Source of the DNA: Cristatella mucedo
Taxonomy: Eukaryota > Bryozoa > Phylactolaemata > Cristatellidae
Length of the DNA: 64,000 bases
Assembly (NCBI GenBank): GCA_009760855.2
Contig: WPIO01000040.1
Span: 2,450,501 to 2,514,500 of the forward strand
Direction: 5' to 3'
The position numbers were made by a program, and so were the translations under genes. The notes under the pieces are model-generated. The model was not told the origin of the DNA. It searched no databases and saw only the letters and a program-made list of their open reading frames with translations. This document shows, in pieces, positions 25,673-35,900 of the stretch (its first letter is position 1; each line of letters starts with the position of its first letter).

Positions 25673-25708
25673 CGCTGCAGACAGGTGGGGTCTCACCTGT
25701 CTGCAGCG
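25673..25708. repeat. Perfect hairpin upstream of ependymin-related copy 2
   Basis: CGCTGCAGACAGGTG, a 6-bp spacer, then its exact reverse complement. It is about 290 bp upstream of the copy 2 start codon and contains CAGGTG/CACCTG E-boxes on both arms. Confidence 0.85.
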
Positions 25709-25926
25709 TAAGACAAGGTGGGAGCCGTGAGCCCTCGCTGTTCGTTTAGCTATCGTCTTTTGCTGAGCACTTGAGAAATCTTTCAGCTACATAACACTAC
25801 TAAAACTATTATTTTTGCTATTAAATTCCATCCAGTAGCTCGTAAGCTCTGCAGGGTTGAGCTGGAGAAGCACGGACGACGGTGCGTTTCATTAACTCAC
25901 CTAGAGACTGGCAATATGCATTGATA

Positions 25927-27105
25927 ATAATAATAATAATACTGCATTCGCTATAGCACCCTCAGAGAACTCAATCTCTTTCTGTCTAGGTACAACTTTA
26001 CAATCTAGGTACCTTACATTTGCTGCAAAGGAAGCAGGAAGATCGAATAGCTAGTTTCAGCTCAGTGACAACAAGCACAACAACATGGTTGCATGGTGAA
26101 ATGCATGGTGACATGCACAGGGTCAGCATGCTAGTGCGGTTAGTGGCAGCATGCGCAGTGTCAGCAAGCATAAGCATTTAAAGGGCGACTTACAGGACCC
26201 ACTAAATGCTTTTGTAAATAGATGCATTTTTAGTTTCCTTTTAAATGCGGTTGAGTCAGGAGATGTCGTGAAGCAAGTGGGAGAGTGAGTTCCAGGCTTT
26301 AGGAGCATAAGAACTGGACGTATGGTCTCCAAAGGATTTGACGTTTGTACGAATCACTGGTGAACAGTTAGATTCCAAAAAGCTGGCGGTGCGATGCTTA
26401 GCTTGGTGGGGGCAGTAGATCTGATAGGTAGGTCGGAGCCACAGAATGAAGTGACCTAAAACTGAGTGACATAACCTTTGAGTTGATGCGCTGCTTGACT
26501 GCGTATGTCGGCGTGAAGTGGTGTGATGTGGCAACTGTAACGCTCACGACAGACGAGCCTGGCTGATGAGTTGTGCACCAGCTGTGAGCCCCTGATTGCT
26601 CAGGCCGGTAGAACATCAAGCAGTGAGTTACAAAAGTCAAGACGGGATGTCACAAAAAATGCATGGATCAAGTTCGATGTGATATCCCTGTCTAAACAAG
26701 CCCAAATTTTGGCATTGTTATGTAGCTGAAAGTAGGCCGACTTGATTGTGGAACTAATGTGGTCGGCTGACGAAAGTTCACTTTGGGACATGACACCTAG
26801 ATTTCGTGCAGATTCCACAGGAGATATGCTGGCAGGGCCGATTGTGAGCATTAACATTTCAAGTTTCTGAATCACTCGTGGTTTGCCCATAACTAGTAAG
26901 TTGGTTTCTATCGTCATTTGATTTAAGAATGTTTGCTGACATTTTCGTAATTGGAGCGAGTTCTCAATGCAAAATAAAAGAAGTTGTTGAGACAAATGCT
27001 TAATCTTTGACGTCCAACATCCAGGTAATTGTGTGCATTTCCATGCTTGCCTTAAGCAGGATACATCGCTTTCCATTAACAACCGGTAATCAGTAGGCGA
27101 CACGG
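25927..27105 (-). mobile_element. CR1/L2-type LINE, family 1, minus orientation
   Basis: Minus-strand frames carry [72 protein letters not shown] and the C-terminal WNSLSH region. It ends in the family stem and an ATT tail at 25927. It retains the segment deleted in the copies at 2.2 and 17.2 kb. It is broken by frameshifts. Confidence 0.85.
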
Positions 27106-27139
27106 TGACACATGAGCTATACTTTCCAAGATTTCATGA

Positions 27140-27245
27140 GGCTCCACCGTCGATCGTGCTTCCTCTGCAGCGAATGTAAAGTGCATAGAACGAGATATTG
27201 TGTTCTTTGAGGGTGCTATAAAAAATGTGCGATTATTATTATTAG
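27140..27245 (+). mobile_element. LINE family 1 3'-end fragment
   Basis: AGCGAATGTAAAGTGCATAG, then TTCTTTGAGGGTGCTATAAA and an ATT tail. It lies beside the oppositely oriented LINE. Confidence 0.65.
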
Positions 27246-27261
27246 AAAGATAAAGATAAAG

Positions 27262-27412
27262 GCCGGCTTATTGAACAGCCCAAGTGATGTAGCGTCAGAA
27301 GCATTTTAGTGGTTATCTCCCTTCGCTTGCAGCTGAGACTGAACACAGCTTCAGTACTCGATCCCACGATCACTTGGTCGTGAAGTGATAGCACCTTACT
27401 TCTGAGCTAACA
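27262..27412 (-). mobile_element. Degenerate SINE-B, minus orientation
   Basis: Carries AACAGCCCAAG, CCCTTCGCTTGCAGCTGAGA and GATCACTTGGTCGTGAAGTG in SINE-B order, with many substitutions. Confidence 0.5.
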
Positions 27413-27599
27413 AACTTTGCAAACTTTGAAATGCCACGCAGCCATGCACGAAAAATTTGAGGTTACAACATGTGTACTTCTTTGTTCGGCTTACCAGTGT
27501 AATGGTTGCCTTCAAAATTCCAACTCGTCCCAGGCATTGCCACATCGGACAATAATACATCAACAACTCCCAATCCTTATTCTGGAGACGGTAATTATG

Positions 27600-27604
27600 A
27601 AAAA
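27600..27604 (-). terminator. Pol III T-run terminator of tRNA-Phe
   Basis: Five T on the minus strand, about 19 nt after the tRNA 3' end. Confidence 0.7.
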
Positions 27605-27622
27605 GTGTGATCAGCTCCGGAT

Positions 27623-27695
27623 TGCCGAAACCCGGGATTGAACCGGGGGCCTTTAGATCTTCAGTCTAACGCTCTCCCAACTGAGCTATTTCGGC
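27623..27695 (-). tRNA. trnF(GAA): tRNA-Phe (anticodon GAA)
   Basis: A 73-nt cloverleaf on the minus strand. The acceptor GCCGAAA pairs with TTTCGGC and the discriminator is A. The D arm is GCTC..GAGC, the anticodon stem-loop TTAGA-CTGAAGA-TCTAA with GAA at the anticodon, and the T arm CCCGG-TTCAATC-CCGGG. It has no intron. A run of five T follows on the minus strand (27604-27600), a suitable Pol III terminator. It looks intact and unlike the SINE heads, so I take it as a real gene, although one copy alone does not prove function. Confidence 0.95.
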
Positions 27696-27699
27696 TGAC

Positions 27700-29102
27700 C
27701 GCAAGCTGTTGTTCTTGTTCTGATATTCTCAAATCTTACAGTGGAAGAGGCTACAGATGGATTTGCCTGCCACTCGACTTTTTACCGTCGCCCGCATCCG
27801 GCGCCCTCTGCGTGCGCCTAGTCGGCGTCTGCTTTAAGAGCCTGCCGGTGTGGTGTGATAAAAGCATCTCACCACATCACGTGCCCGTTTTCTCCCGCTT
27901 TCGGAGATGCTTGACCGCGTGACCTGCGTCGGCGAGAAACTGCTTGCGACGTAGCTCTCGGCTCGAGGAAAAAAGCTCGCTGGACGCCCACCGACGAGCC
28001 GTCGCGTAGGAATCTTGCGACCGCTCGGAAGCTACGCGCCAGCCCTCGCTTCGACCCGGGGGCGGGGCGGGGCGGGGCGGGGTAAGCCTTCTGACGACCG
28101 TGGTCGTGGTCTCGAGCCTCGCGGCGAATGCAAAGCGCCTCGGCGGAGATTCGTGCTCCTCTTTGGGCGCCAAGCGACGGGCGCCGGACGTCTCTTTCTC
28201 GACGCGACGCGCGGCGGGCTTTGTTTTCCTTCTTTCCCGCACGTGGGCGCTTTTCCGGCGCCGAGTCGGTTTCTCGCACTGGAGCCTTTGGCTTAAAGAG
28301 TATTCCGACGAGAGACGCCGGTGCTAGCTGCTATGCAGCGGCGTCTCTCGTCGGCTCGCGAGCTGCAAAAGGCGGCGAGCGACGCTCTCGAGCGACGGTC
28401 ACGAACGGCGGCAGGCGTAACTAGGAAGTTGACGCTCAGCGACGTTATTTCAGGTAAGTTCGCTCAGCCATGTTATTTCCGGTTACTCTAGCCAGTAGGG
28501 CGTGCGGCTCGGTCAGACGAGCTTCGCCCCGTATATCTATGGAGCGCCGAAAGCGAAGCAGCTTCCGCCTATTTGCCCCGTATATCTATGGGGCGCCGAG
28601 AGCGAAGCAGGCCGCCGGTAGCTAGCGGCGGCCTGACTGGCGGAGCGAGCGACGCTGGAGGCGCTGTCCGGCGAGCGGCGCGCACTCGACGAGCGGCGCG
28701 CAAGATTCCTACGCGACGGGCGGCGCGCAGTCGACGCGTGCCAGCTCGCGGCGTTTCCTCTGCGGCATACCCCGCCGCTCTTTTCGGACGAGGCTGGAAA
28801 GGTTGCTGGTGCAGGTGAACCTAGGGTGCGCTCGCGCGCGGCAGCTGGTTGCAGCCGCGTCCGCTAGCCACCGGAGGTAGCCGACATTTCTTTTTAATTT
28901 AAGCGTTCGAGCGAGCGAGGGATCGCATTTTTGAAAGAGACTCTTCTTACGCAGCACGCAGTCTAGCGAGGCCTCTCGCTCGAGCTCGCTCTGCGGAGCT
29001 CTTCCGGAACTCGGTTTCTCCTCCCACTCGGCCGTCAGTCGCAGCTCGACGCTCACCGCCTTTGGGTTAACTCCGGACGATCGAGGCGTCCGAGCGGCAA
29101 AC
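27700..29102. other. GC-rich stretch without recognised gene; hairpins and direct repeats
   Basis: No exon with family motifs was found. The stretch holds 21-bp inverted repeats at 27999-28019 and 28699-28719, a hairpin at 28305-28354, a GGGGC run near 28060-28082, and a near-identical pair of about 36 bp at 28527-28562 and 28574-28609. Confidence 0.5.
28305..28354. repeat. Perfect inverted repeat, 16-bp arms
   Basis: CCGACGAGAGACGCCG, an 18-bp spacer, then CGGCGTCTCTCGTCGG. Confidence 0.9.
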
Positions 29103-29180
29103 AGTAAAATAATGATATTATTGATAAAATCAATAATATTACATTTGATATAGCACACCCAGAGAGCTAGCAACCTCTGC
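29103..29180 (-). mobile_element. LINE family 1 3'-end fragment
   Basis: ATAATGATATTATTG-like tail, then ACATTTGATATAGCACACCC and AGAGAGCTAGCAACC, reading as the reversed LINE tail. Confidence 0.5.
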
Positions 29181-29902
29181 AGGTTCCACACACGTGGGAG
29201 CCCGAGCAGCCGACGATGGCGGCGGCGGCCATGACGCTCCGCTCTGCTCGAGACTCGCGAACCGTCCGCGAGGCTGGCCGCCTGCCGCCCCGGCCCGGTC
29301 CGGCCCCCCGGAAGCGGAAATGGTGAGCGGCCAATTTTTCGCCGGCCCCGATGTGCCCTTTAAATTCCCTCTCGGCATTTCTTCAGCTTGCTGAATCGGT
29401 GTCCGCTTCCTGGAGAGATCGAAATTTCTTTCTAAAGAAAAAAGCTAAACTATTGTGTGTGCGACGGGGAAACATGTTATCTCTAGAGTCACCTCGGTGT
29501 TAATTCTTTGTACGCACGCCTAAAGGCTTAAGATTTAGCAGAAATTAGCGGTCGTCATCATCAGCGTCGTGACGATCGGCCATTGTTTTCTGCCGCTCTA
29601 CCAGCACATTTTGCGACGAGGGTGGGTGTTCACGAGCGCATGACTCTTGCATAATTAAGTCTTGCATTATCGCGCAATTCTCGCACGATTGCATAACATT
29701 TAATATTCTTACACATTTAAATTTATGCTAGGTAAAACTACATTGGATTGAAAAGAACAATCGGTCATCGGTCCCTAGACGGGTCTTAGCAGTATATCGG
29801 TTTCCTTGTTCGGCAAGTTCTTAAAAGCAGTGATTTTCGGAAAATTCCGCTCTACAGTCCAATAACTGTGAGCGGCGGTCAACGAACCGGACGCTTGTGC
29901 TG

Positions 29903-29903
<1 letters not shown>

Positions 29904-29962
<59 letters not shown>
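29904..29962. repeat. (TA)n microsatellite abutting SINE-A
   Basis: About 58 bp of alternating AT that runs directly into the 3' end of the minus-strand SINE-A at 29963. Confidence 0.9.
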
Positions 29963-29966
<4 letters not shown>

Positions 29967-30103
29967 CATTTGTATAGCGCCCCAAGAGAACATAATCTCT
30001 ATTCAGGCGCTTCACATATGCCTCAGGGTGCTCGAGCCCACGACCTCAGCCAGACCTTGGTCGGGGGCGAGCACCTTAACCGCTGGACCAAACCAGCTCG
30101 GCA
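29963..30103 (-). mobile_element. SINE-A (tRNA-derived), minus orientation
   Basis: Plus-strand order: ATTCATTTGTATAGCGCCCC, AGAGAACATAATCTCTATTC, AGGCGCTTCACATATGCC, then GCTCGAGCCCACGACC and CCTTAACCGCTGGACCAAAC. This is a clear full unit. Confidence 0.8.
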
Positions 30104-30154
30104 AATTTGACACGACGACCGAGACGGCTCAAGAATGCGGCGGAGCAGCAGGGA

Positions 30155-30275
30155 TAATAAATAAATACTTCCCTTATGCAGCGCCCTAAGAGAGCTTGAT
30201 CTCTATGCCGGCGCTTCACGTACACCGCAGGGATCGAGCTCAGGACCTCGGTCGCTAAGTGAGAACGCCGCATCC
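30155..30275 (-). mobile_element. SINE-A variant, minus orientation
   Basis: GCAGCGCCCTAAGAGAGCTT, GATCTCTATGCCGGCGCTTC, then GATCGAGCTCAGGACCTCGG. It is a more diverged copy 50 bp from the previous one. Confidence 0.65.
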
Positions 30276-30919
30276 ACGCCGCCTCCTCGTCCAAAACATG
30301 GATGGAGATGAGCCTAAAGTTTCAGTAGCTGTGACTGATCCAGTTTCCTACCGGGCGCATGATGATTAAGACAGAGCATGGCTCAGCAGTGATGAGCAAT
30401 GGTTGAACGGTTGATTCGATCTAGGTCGCGCGACGCCCGCCGTGACCAAGCCGGAAAACGGTGCTTGTTTTTATAAATTAGCGGACTCGGAACGAACGAT
30501 GGCTATTGTCTATCCGAATTTTTTTGTTTGTTTTAACAGGCAAGTACAATCGATTTTTTCAGCGTGGCCTGGATTCGAGAAAATACGTGGCATGCATAGA
30601 CGACAATAAATACGCCAAATAAATACGCCAATAAAATACGTAGCGTAGACGACAAGCTTTACGTTTTACGCTCTTCTTTTGCTCAATGGACTTCGATCGC
30701 GTGTCGCCTTTCCGGCATGCACCCGCGTGCCTCCGTCTTTTACTCCGAACCGCACTCAGGGCCGACACGGCCATTCGCGATAAATTCATGCCGTTTCAGG
30801 ACGCATGCGATTCACGTTTTCTAAATCCTTTTAGCTCACACATTTGTGATATCACTTCTAGATTGCTGGATTTCCAGTTAGTCACAACTCCTAGCCCATG
30901 CCACGGCTCTTCTCCTCTC

Positions 30920-31265
30920 CACCCACCACATCTTGCCTCCTCCCTACCTAGCTGAACTGCTGTACCAGTTTCAGCCTCTTCATGCCCTCAGGTCCTGTAT
31001 GGACATTAAATTACCTGTTCCATTCCTCGCTTAAAGACCGTTGGCGACAGAAGCTTTAGCTCTGCAGGCCTTAGACTGTGGAACTCGCTTCCACGATTCT
31101 TACGCAACGACAACTACTCTCCTGCTGCCGACTATGGCTCATCCTTTTCAGCGGTCCTGAGCTGTTGCTTCCATGCCACTCACAACCTCAACTGCTCACC
31201 TGACTCTGCTATGCTTCCCACCTTCTCTTTGTTGCGTGAGATAATGTCTGTTGGCTACTGAATGC
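30920..31265 (+). mobile_element. LINE family 2 3' fragment
   Basis: Matches the C-terminal part of the LINE at 10.8-11.9 kb: TACCTAGCTGAACTGCTGTA, AGACTGTGGAACTCGCTTCC, TTCTTACGCAACGACAACTA. Confidence 0.75.
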
Positions 31266-31900
31266 TTATTCAATATGATAAGACGCCGAGTTTTTCAAAG
31301 TCATACGGTGCAAACACAAGATACTACAGAAATTATCGAAAAAAATCATTCCAAAAATTAAATTAAAATATTAAATTAATAATTTTTTTTTATAAATCAA
31401 TATAAAAATATAAATCAGATCAAATTAGTTACAAAAATTATTACAAAAATAGCAAGGTAGGGGCAGACTGTCTGCTGTGCTTGACCGGTAGCGTCCACGA
31501 AGACGGAAGGAGCTGCTGGATTTCAAAAGTAAAAGTTAATTGACTCGCTGTTAGGCATAAGATGCGGCCTTACCGTTGACTACAACTGACTACGGTACCG
31601 ATGCGGCGATCAGCAGGAGCTGCATATGCCACGCAAGAGTGGTGACGGCGATGCAAATGGTTGGAAATGTCGCCGCTGGAAAGCCGTTACCAGCAGAAGA
31701 ATCGTATGAGTAACAAAATTATACTGTGTGTGCTCTCTCCACTTTCGCTTTCAGCCATCACAATGCTCAGGAGGAGACTGTCGCAGGAGGAGACTATCGC
31801 AGCTCTCTGCTCAAAAATGCCCTAAAGAAGCCCTGTTGACACCTCCTCGTGGGTTCTCGCTTGAAGCCATTTTCAATGTATTCGTGCCTTGGTTAAAGAT

Positions 31901-32172
31901 TGTAGTTTGAGTGTATGCCGGCTCCTCTGATGAGCCTGTGATGTGGCACGGACACAGGCCGGTAACCACTGGTGGCCAGATGGTGGATTCACCATCAGGT
32001 CTGCCGCTGAACAGTTGTGGTCCTCGATGAATCATCGGGATCAACCAGAAGAGTGGAGAAGAGACTCGAGTGTGAGAAAGGGGCGAAGGCAGTCATGCGT
32101 CTTGCTGCTCCGTGCCTTGTACAATAAACCGTTGGCGTTGTTCTGGACCAGCGTTCTGTTTGCCGAACCACA
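31901..32172 (+). repeat. 5' LTR
   Basis: Direct repeat partner of 33617-33886, with TG...CA ends. Confidence 0.88.
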
Positions 32173-32186
32173 AGCTATTTCGTGGA

Positions 32187-33416
32187 ATGGAGCCGATGAC
32201 GCCCTGGGAGATGTCTTGTGCAGCATCCCTAGGCTTCGGTGGCTTCGGAGACTTTGTTGGCTGGCTGCTGAACTTCGAGAGGGAGATCGAGAAAAGTGGC
32301 TACGAACAGAGTGAGTGCCACTTGATTTTGCTCCTTGCGATGCAAGGCGGGGCCTTCACGTTTGCCTCGGGGCTCCCGCAGGAAGTTCAGGATGATTATG
32401 CCAAGCTTCGTGAGGCCCTAGTGAGGGCATTCACCTCGCCGGCCGGTAGAGCGCGATTGCTGCACGCTGATCGGGTAAAGGCTGGTCGGACTGAGAGGGC
32501 CGACAGGAGCGACCGGAAGCGGCAGCAGCGGTCACCGACTGTGTGCCAGGCGACAGAGGTTTGTCAGGCTGCCACCCCGTGGTGGCAGGCAACGGCTATC
32601 AAAGTGGTTGGTCAGGCTGCGATGGTGTTCCACGAAGCAACGGCGTTGTGCGAGGCAACGGTCAGCGGTGTGGCTGAGGCGACGGAGAGTGAGACGGTGC
32701 ACGGAGAGGCGGCGGCGTCCTCGTGGAAGGCGGTGGCGTCCGCGACAGAGTCGGCGGCGTCCGCGACAGAGTCAGCGGCGTCCAGGTGGAAGGCGGCGGC
32801 GGTACCCGCGACAGAGTCGGCGGCCGCGTCCGCGGCAGAGTCGGCGGCAGAGTCGGCGGCGTCCGCGGCAGAGTCGGCGGCATCCGCGACAGAGTCGGCG
32901 GCATCCGCGTGGAAGGCGGCGGCGGCACCCGCGACAGATTCGGCGGCGGTGTCCGCGGCAGAGTCGGCGGCGTCCGCCAGAGAGGTAGTGGCCGGCGATG
33001 CAGCACAAGCCATGAAGGTGACGTTGGCCTGCGACCAGCCGGTGGACTGTGACGCGGCACAGGCAGGACAGTGTGTGCAGACCGAAGAGTCTGCACAGGC
33101 CGGAGAGTGCGTGCAGACTGAAGAGTCTGCACAGGACGGAGAGGCTGTCCAGGAGGGAGAATCTGTGCACGCCGCAGAGATTGTGCAGGCCGGAGAGACT
33201 GCCCAGGTTGGAGAGGGTACGCAGGACGTTGAAGCAGCTGCGTCTATCGGAGACGCGGCGGAAGAATCGGCAGAGGCAGATGGAGCGACGACGGTTGAGG
33301 TCCAAAAAACAGTGGCAGTGGACGTCAGCTCGATGACGATGGCCGGTGGCTCACGTTGCCGATTGGTCGCAAAAGGCCGTGCACCAGCTCGCCTCTTGCG
33401 ATCAGCCGTCAGGTAG
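32187..33416 (+). CDS. Gag-like protein of the LTR element
   Basis: From the Met right after the left LTR the ORF runs 409 codons; it is also open from 32112 inside the LTR. The N-terminal 110 residues look like a Ty3/gypsy-type Gag capsid region: FVGWLLNFEREIEKSGYEQ, LILLLAMQGGAFTFASGLP, QDDYAKLREALVRAFTSP. After a basic stretch (RTERADRSDRKRQQR), the middle is an Ala-Ser-Glu repeat region (about 32690-32990) built on a SAASATESAAS-like unit. The C-terminal part repeats VQTEESAQAGE-like units. I see no CCHC zinc knuckle. The ORF is uninterrupted despite LTR divergence. Confidence 0.75.
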   Translation: MEPMTPWEMSCAASLGFGGFGDFVGWLLNFEREIEKSGYEQSECHLILLLAMQGGAFTFASGLPQEVQDDYAKLREALVRAFTSPAGRARLLHADRVKAGRTERADRSDRKRQQRSPTVCQATEVCQAATPWWQATAIKVVGQAAMVFHEATALCEATVSGVAEATESETVHGEAAASSWKAVASATESAASATESAASRWKAAAVPATESAAASAAESAAESAASAAESAASATESAASAWKAAAAPATDSAAVSAAESAASAREVVAGDAAQAMKVTLACDQPVDCDAAQAGQCVQTEESAQAGECVQTEESAQDGEAVQEGESVHAAEIVQAGETAQVGEGTQDVEAAASIGDAAEESAEADGATTVEVQKTVAVDVSSMTMAGGSRCRLVAKGRAPARLLRSAVR

Positions 33417-33616
33417 CCTGTGGGGTCAGCTATTGATGCTAGCTGCTATGTCGAGGATGTGTAGGGTCTAGTTGGCATCGTTTATAGATAGGCTCATCCA
33501 TTGCTGCATAGATAGGCTCGTTTATTGCTGCTTAGATAGGCTCGTTAATGCTGCCCTGTACATTGCAGCTATGTGTGTTGGTGCTGCAAACTTGTGACCT
33601 TAAGGTCAAGGGGGCG

Positions 33617-33886
33617 TGTAGTTTGAGTGTATGCCGGCTCCTCTGATGAGCCTGTGATGTGGCACGGACACAGGCCGGTAACCGCTGGTGGCCAGATGGT
33701 GGATTCACCATCAGGGTCGGCCACTGCACAGTTGTGGTCCTCGATGAATCATCGGGGTCAACCAGAAGAGTGGAGGAGAGACTCGAGTGTGAGAAGGGGG
33801 CGAAGGCAGTCGTGCGACTTGCTGCTCCGTGCCTTGTACAATAAACCGTTGGCGTTGTTCTGGACCAGCGTTCTGGCCGAACCACA
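33617..33886 (+). repeat. 3' LTR
   Basis: Direct repeat partner of 31901-32172, preceded by a G-rich tract. Confidence 0.88.
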
Positions 33887-33892
33887 AACATA

Positions 33893-34085
33893 ATAATGAT
33901 AATAATAAAAATAATAATACATATTTGATATAGAGCCACCAGAGAACTAAATCTCTTTCTGGGCACTTATATTTGCTGCAAACGAAGCACGATCGCATGG
34001 TTAGTGGTAGCATGCTGAATAAACAACAAGAATAACATGGTTACGGGTGACGGGAACAGGGTCAGCATGCAAGTATGGTTAACCA
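33893..34085 (-). mobile_element. LINE family 1 3'-end fragment
   Basis: ATAATAATAATA-type tail, then GATATAGAGCCACCAGAGAA and TTATATTTGCTGCAAACG, then sequence like that downstream of the LINE ORF (GCATGCTGA..AACATGG). It starts a few bases after the LTR element. Confidence 0.75.
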
Positions 34086-34542
34086 TTCATCTCGAGGACA
34101 TCTATTCATTTCTGAACCCCATTTAGAGTGGTCATTTTTGTATGACGATCACAGTGAACCTGTGTTAAAAACAAGCGAATGCTCGCGCGAGTCTCTGAGG
34201 GCTCGTAACGAAAGTTGCTGACGTCACGAAAGCATTGCGCCTTTTGTTATATTTATTGAACTACCGGGATGGAACAGTTTGTGATGTCATGTAAAAAATA
34301 CTGGGGGAAAAATAATCTTGCGCTTGCAGCTGCAACCTGCACTTTCGCAGTTGAAAGTGAACATTTAATTGTACGTTGAGTTTTGAAGTAGCGACTAGCA
34401 GGCTTTTGATCAGCGAGATATTTAATTACGTATTTAAATGAAGTGGAAATTGTCTCTCAGAGGAGCGAATTAACACGAAGAGTCTGACAGTCAGAGATAG
34501 TCTTAGCGACTATTGGTGCATTATTTTGTTACATTATATTTA

Positions 34543-34686
34543 AAAAATATAATTCATTTGTATAGCCCTTAAGATAACTCAATCTCTATTCAGGCGCTTC
34601 ACATGTGCCACGGGGCTCGAGTGCATGACCTCGGCCAGATCTTGATCGGGGCGTGAACCTTAACCACTGGGTCAAACCAGATCGGC
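34543..34686 (-). mobile_element. SINE-A (tRNA-derived), minus orientation
   Basis: ATTCATTTGTATAGCCCTTA, AATCTCTATTCAGGCGCTTC, then GGGGCTCGAGTGCATGACCT and CCTTAACCACTGGGTCAAAC. Confidence 0.8.
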
Positions 34687-34996
34687 TTTATAATATTTAT
34701 ATTATTATTATTATATATACTAACTAGACTATTGGTCGGCGAGTTATTGCGGCCAAGTCTTTGCACAGCTTGTGCTTATATACACGGCATTTAATTGTCA
34801 CATTGAATATAGTGTACCCGCTATTACGTTTTTCATATATGCGCTAGCCATTGTGATGACAGCACTCTAAGAGAGCTGAATCTGTCTACCCGTTGCGTAT
34901 GCTGGACAGGAAGGGTGTCGATTGATCAGCGTGCACTGCGAGTGTGTTCGGCGAGCTAACCCGCACAACTAGCCACAAGCAAGGAGCAGGAGTGTC

Positions 34997-35075
34997 AATA
35001 ATAATAATAAGGATAAATTTATATAGCACCCTCAGACAACTTAATCTCTTTCTTGGACGCTTTACCATTGAGCAT
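34997..35075 (-). mobile_element. LINE family 1 3'-tail fragment
   Basis: AATAATAATAAGG tail, then TATAGCACCCTCAGACAACT and TAATCTCTTTCTTGGACGCT. Confidence 0.75.
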
Positions 35076-35184
35076 TTTCGAGGAGCGGGTGGATAGTTCA
35101 GCTTCATTTGGCCTCCCCCATCGCTTAGAAAAACTCCTGGCTACGTCCTAGGAATGCAAAAAGTAAAGGGTAAGACGATTCGAC

Positions 35185-35310
35185 AGCCTCGTTCAAGAGC
35201 CTTACGGACTGTCACTTCCACTCGCAGCGGGCAATAGGGAATTGCCTGCTGCAAGAGTCGAACCCACGACCTGGCTCGCGAGTCGGGAATGAGATATTCA
35301 CAGGCTAGAA
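35185..35310 (-). mobile_element. SINE-B, minus orientation
   Basis: GACAGCCTCGTTCAAGAGCC, CTCGCAGCGGGCAATAGGGA, then GAGTCGAACCCACGACCTGG. Confidence 0.65.
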
Positions 35311-35821
35311 TCGTAGAAGCTTTGATTTTGACACGATCGTCGGCGTTCCTAGGATACGGATACGGTGCACCTGGGGACGAGCTGCACAGATGGTGCCCCC
35401 TCCCCAGCAGTTGGCACCCGCCCCGATCCAGCACTGGGGGACACTTGCCTTCAGTGCCCCCTTCGGTAGGCCGCTATGCGAGAAGATACAGCCCCGTTCG
35501 ATGTAGCCTGCAGCTGCCCACTTCGTGAGCAGATGCGCTCACTACGGGCTGCAGGCAGTCGGTTACAGGATCGGACTATGGAAGGATCGTTCCGGCAGCA
35601 GAGCAGGCCATCAATCCCGGCGACCTCGTGTCGCTGGATCGTGGAGCCTGACGCGACCGACGCCAGTCAGGCTGATAGTAGGATATGTGGCCGCAGACTT
35701 TCGGCACAGCATTAAGCAGGGAGGCCAGCAGTACCTTTTGGTGCAAGAGATACTAGTACTAACGACGGGGGGGGGGCCTCTAAAAAGCACTTCAGGTCAT
35801 TAAACGTACGTCCTCGTCAGA
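35311..35821. other. No recognised gene
   Basis: Short open frames only (up to 92 codons). No motif or repeat was recognised. Confidence 0.4.
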
Positions 35822-35900
35822 ATATTATAATAACACATTCGTATTGCACCCTCAAAGAACCGAATCTCTATCTAAGCGTATTACAGATGCTGCATATAAA
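35822..35900 (-). mobile_element. LINE family 1 3'-tail fragment
   Basis: ATTATAATAACACATTCGTA, TTGCACCCTCAAAGAACCGA, TCTCTATCTAAGCGTATTAC. Confidence 0.65.

Larger units (their letters stand above)
31901..33886 (+). mobile_element. LTR retrotransposon with a Gag-like ORF and no pol (TR-GAG type)
   Basis: Two direct repeats of about 270 bp (31901-32172 and 33617-33886) start TGTAGTTTGAG and end CCGAACCACA, the TG...CA form of LTRs. Both contain an AATAAA (32123, 33840). By eye they differ at roughly a dozen positions. A purine-rich AAGGTCAAGGGGGCG stands right before the 3' LTR and could be the polypurine tract. Flanks AAGAT and AACAT may be an imperfect 5-bp target duplication. The 1.4-kb interior has one long ORF with Gag-like sequence, and there is no room for protease, RT or integrase. 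No clear tRNA primer-binding site follows the left LTR. It must depend on another element for movement. Confidence 0.85.
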
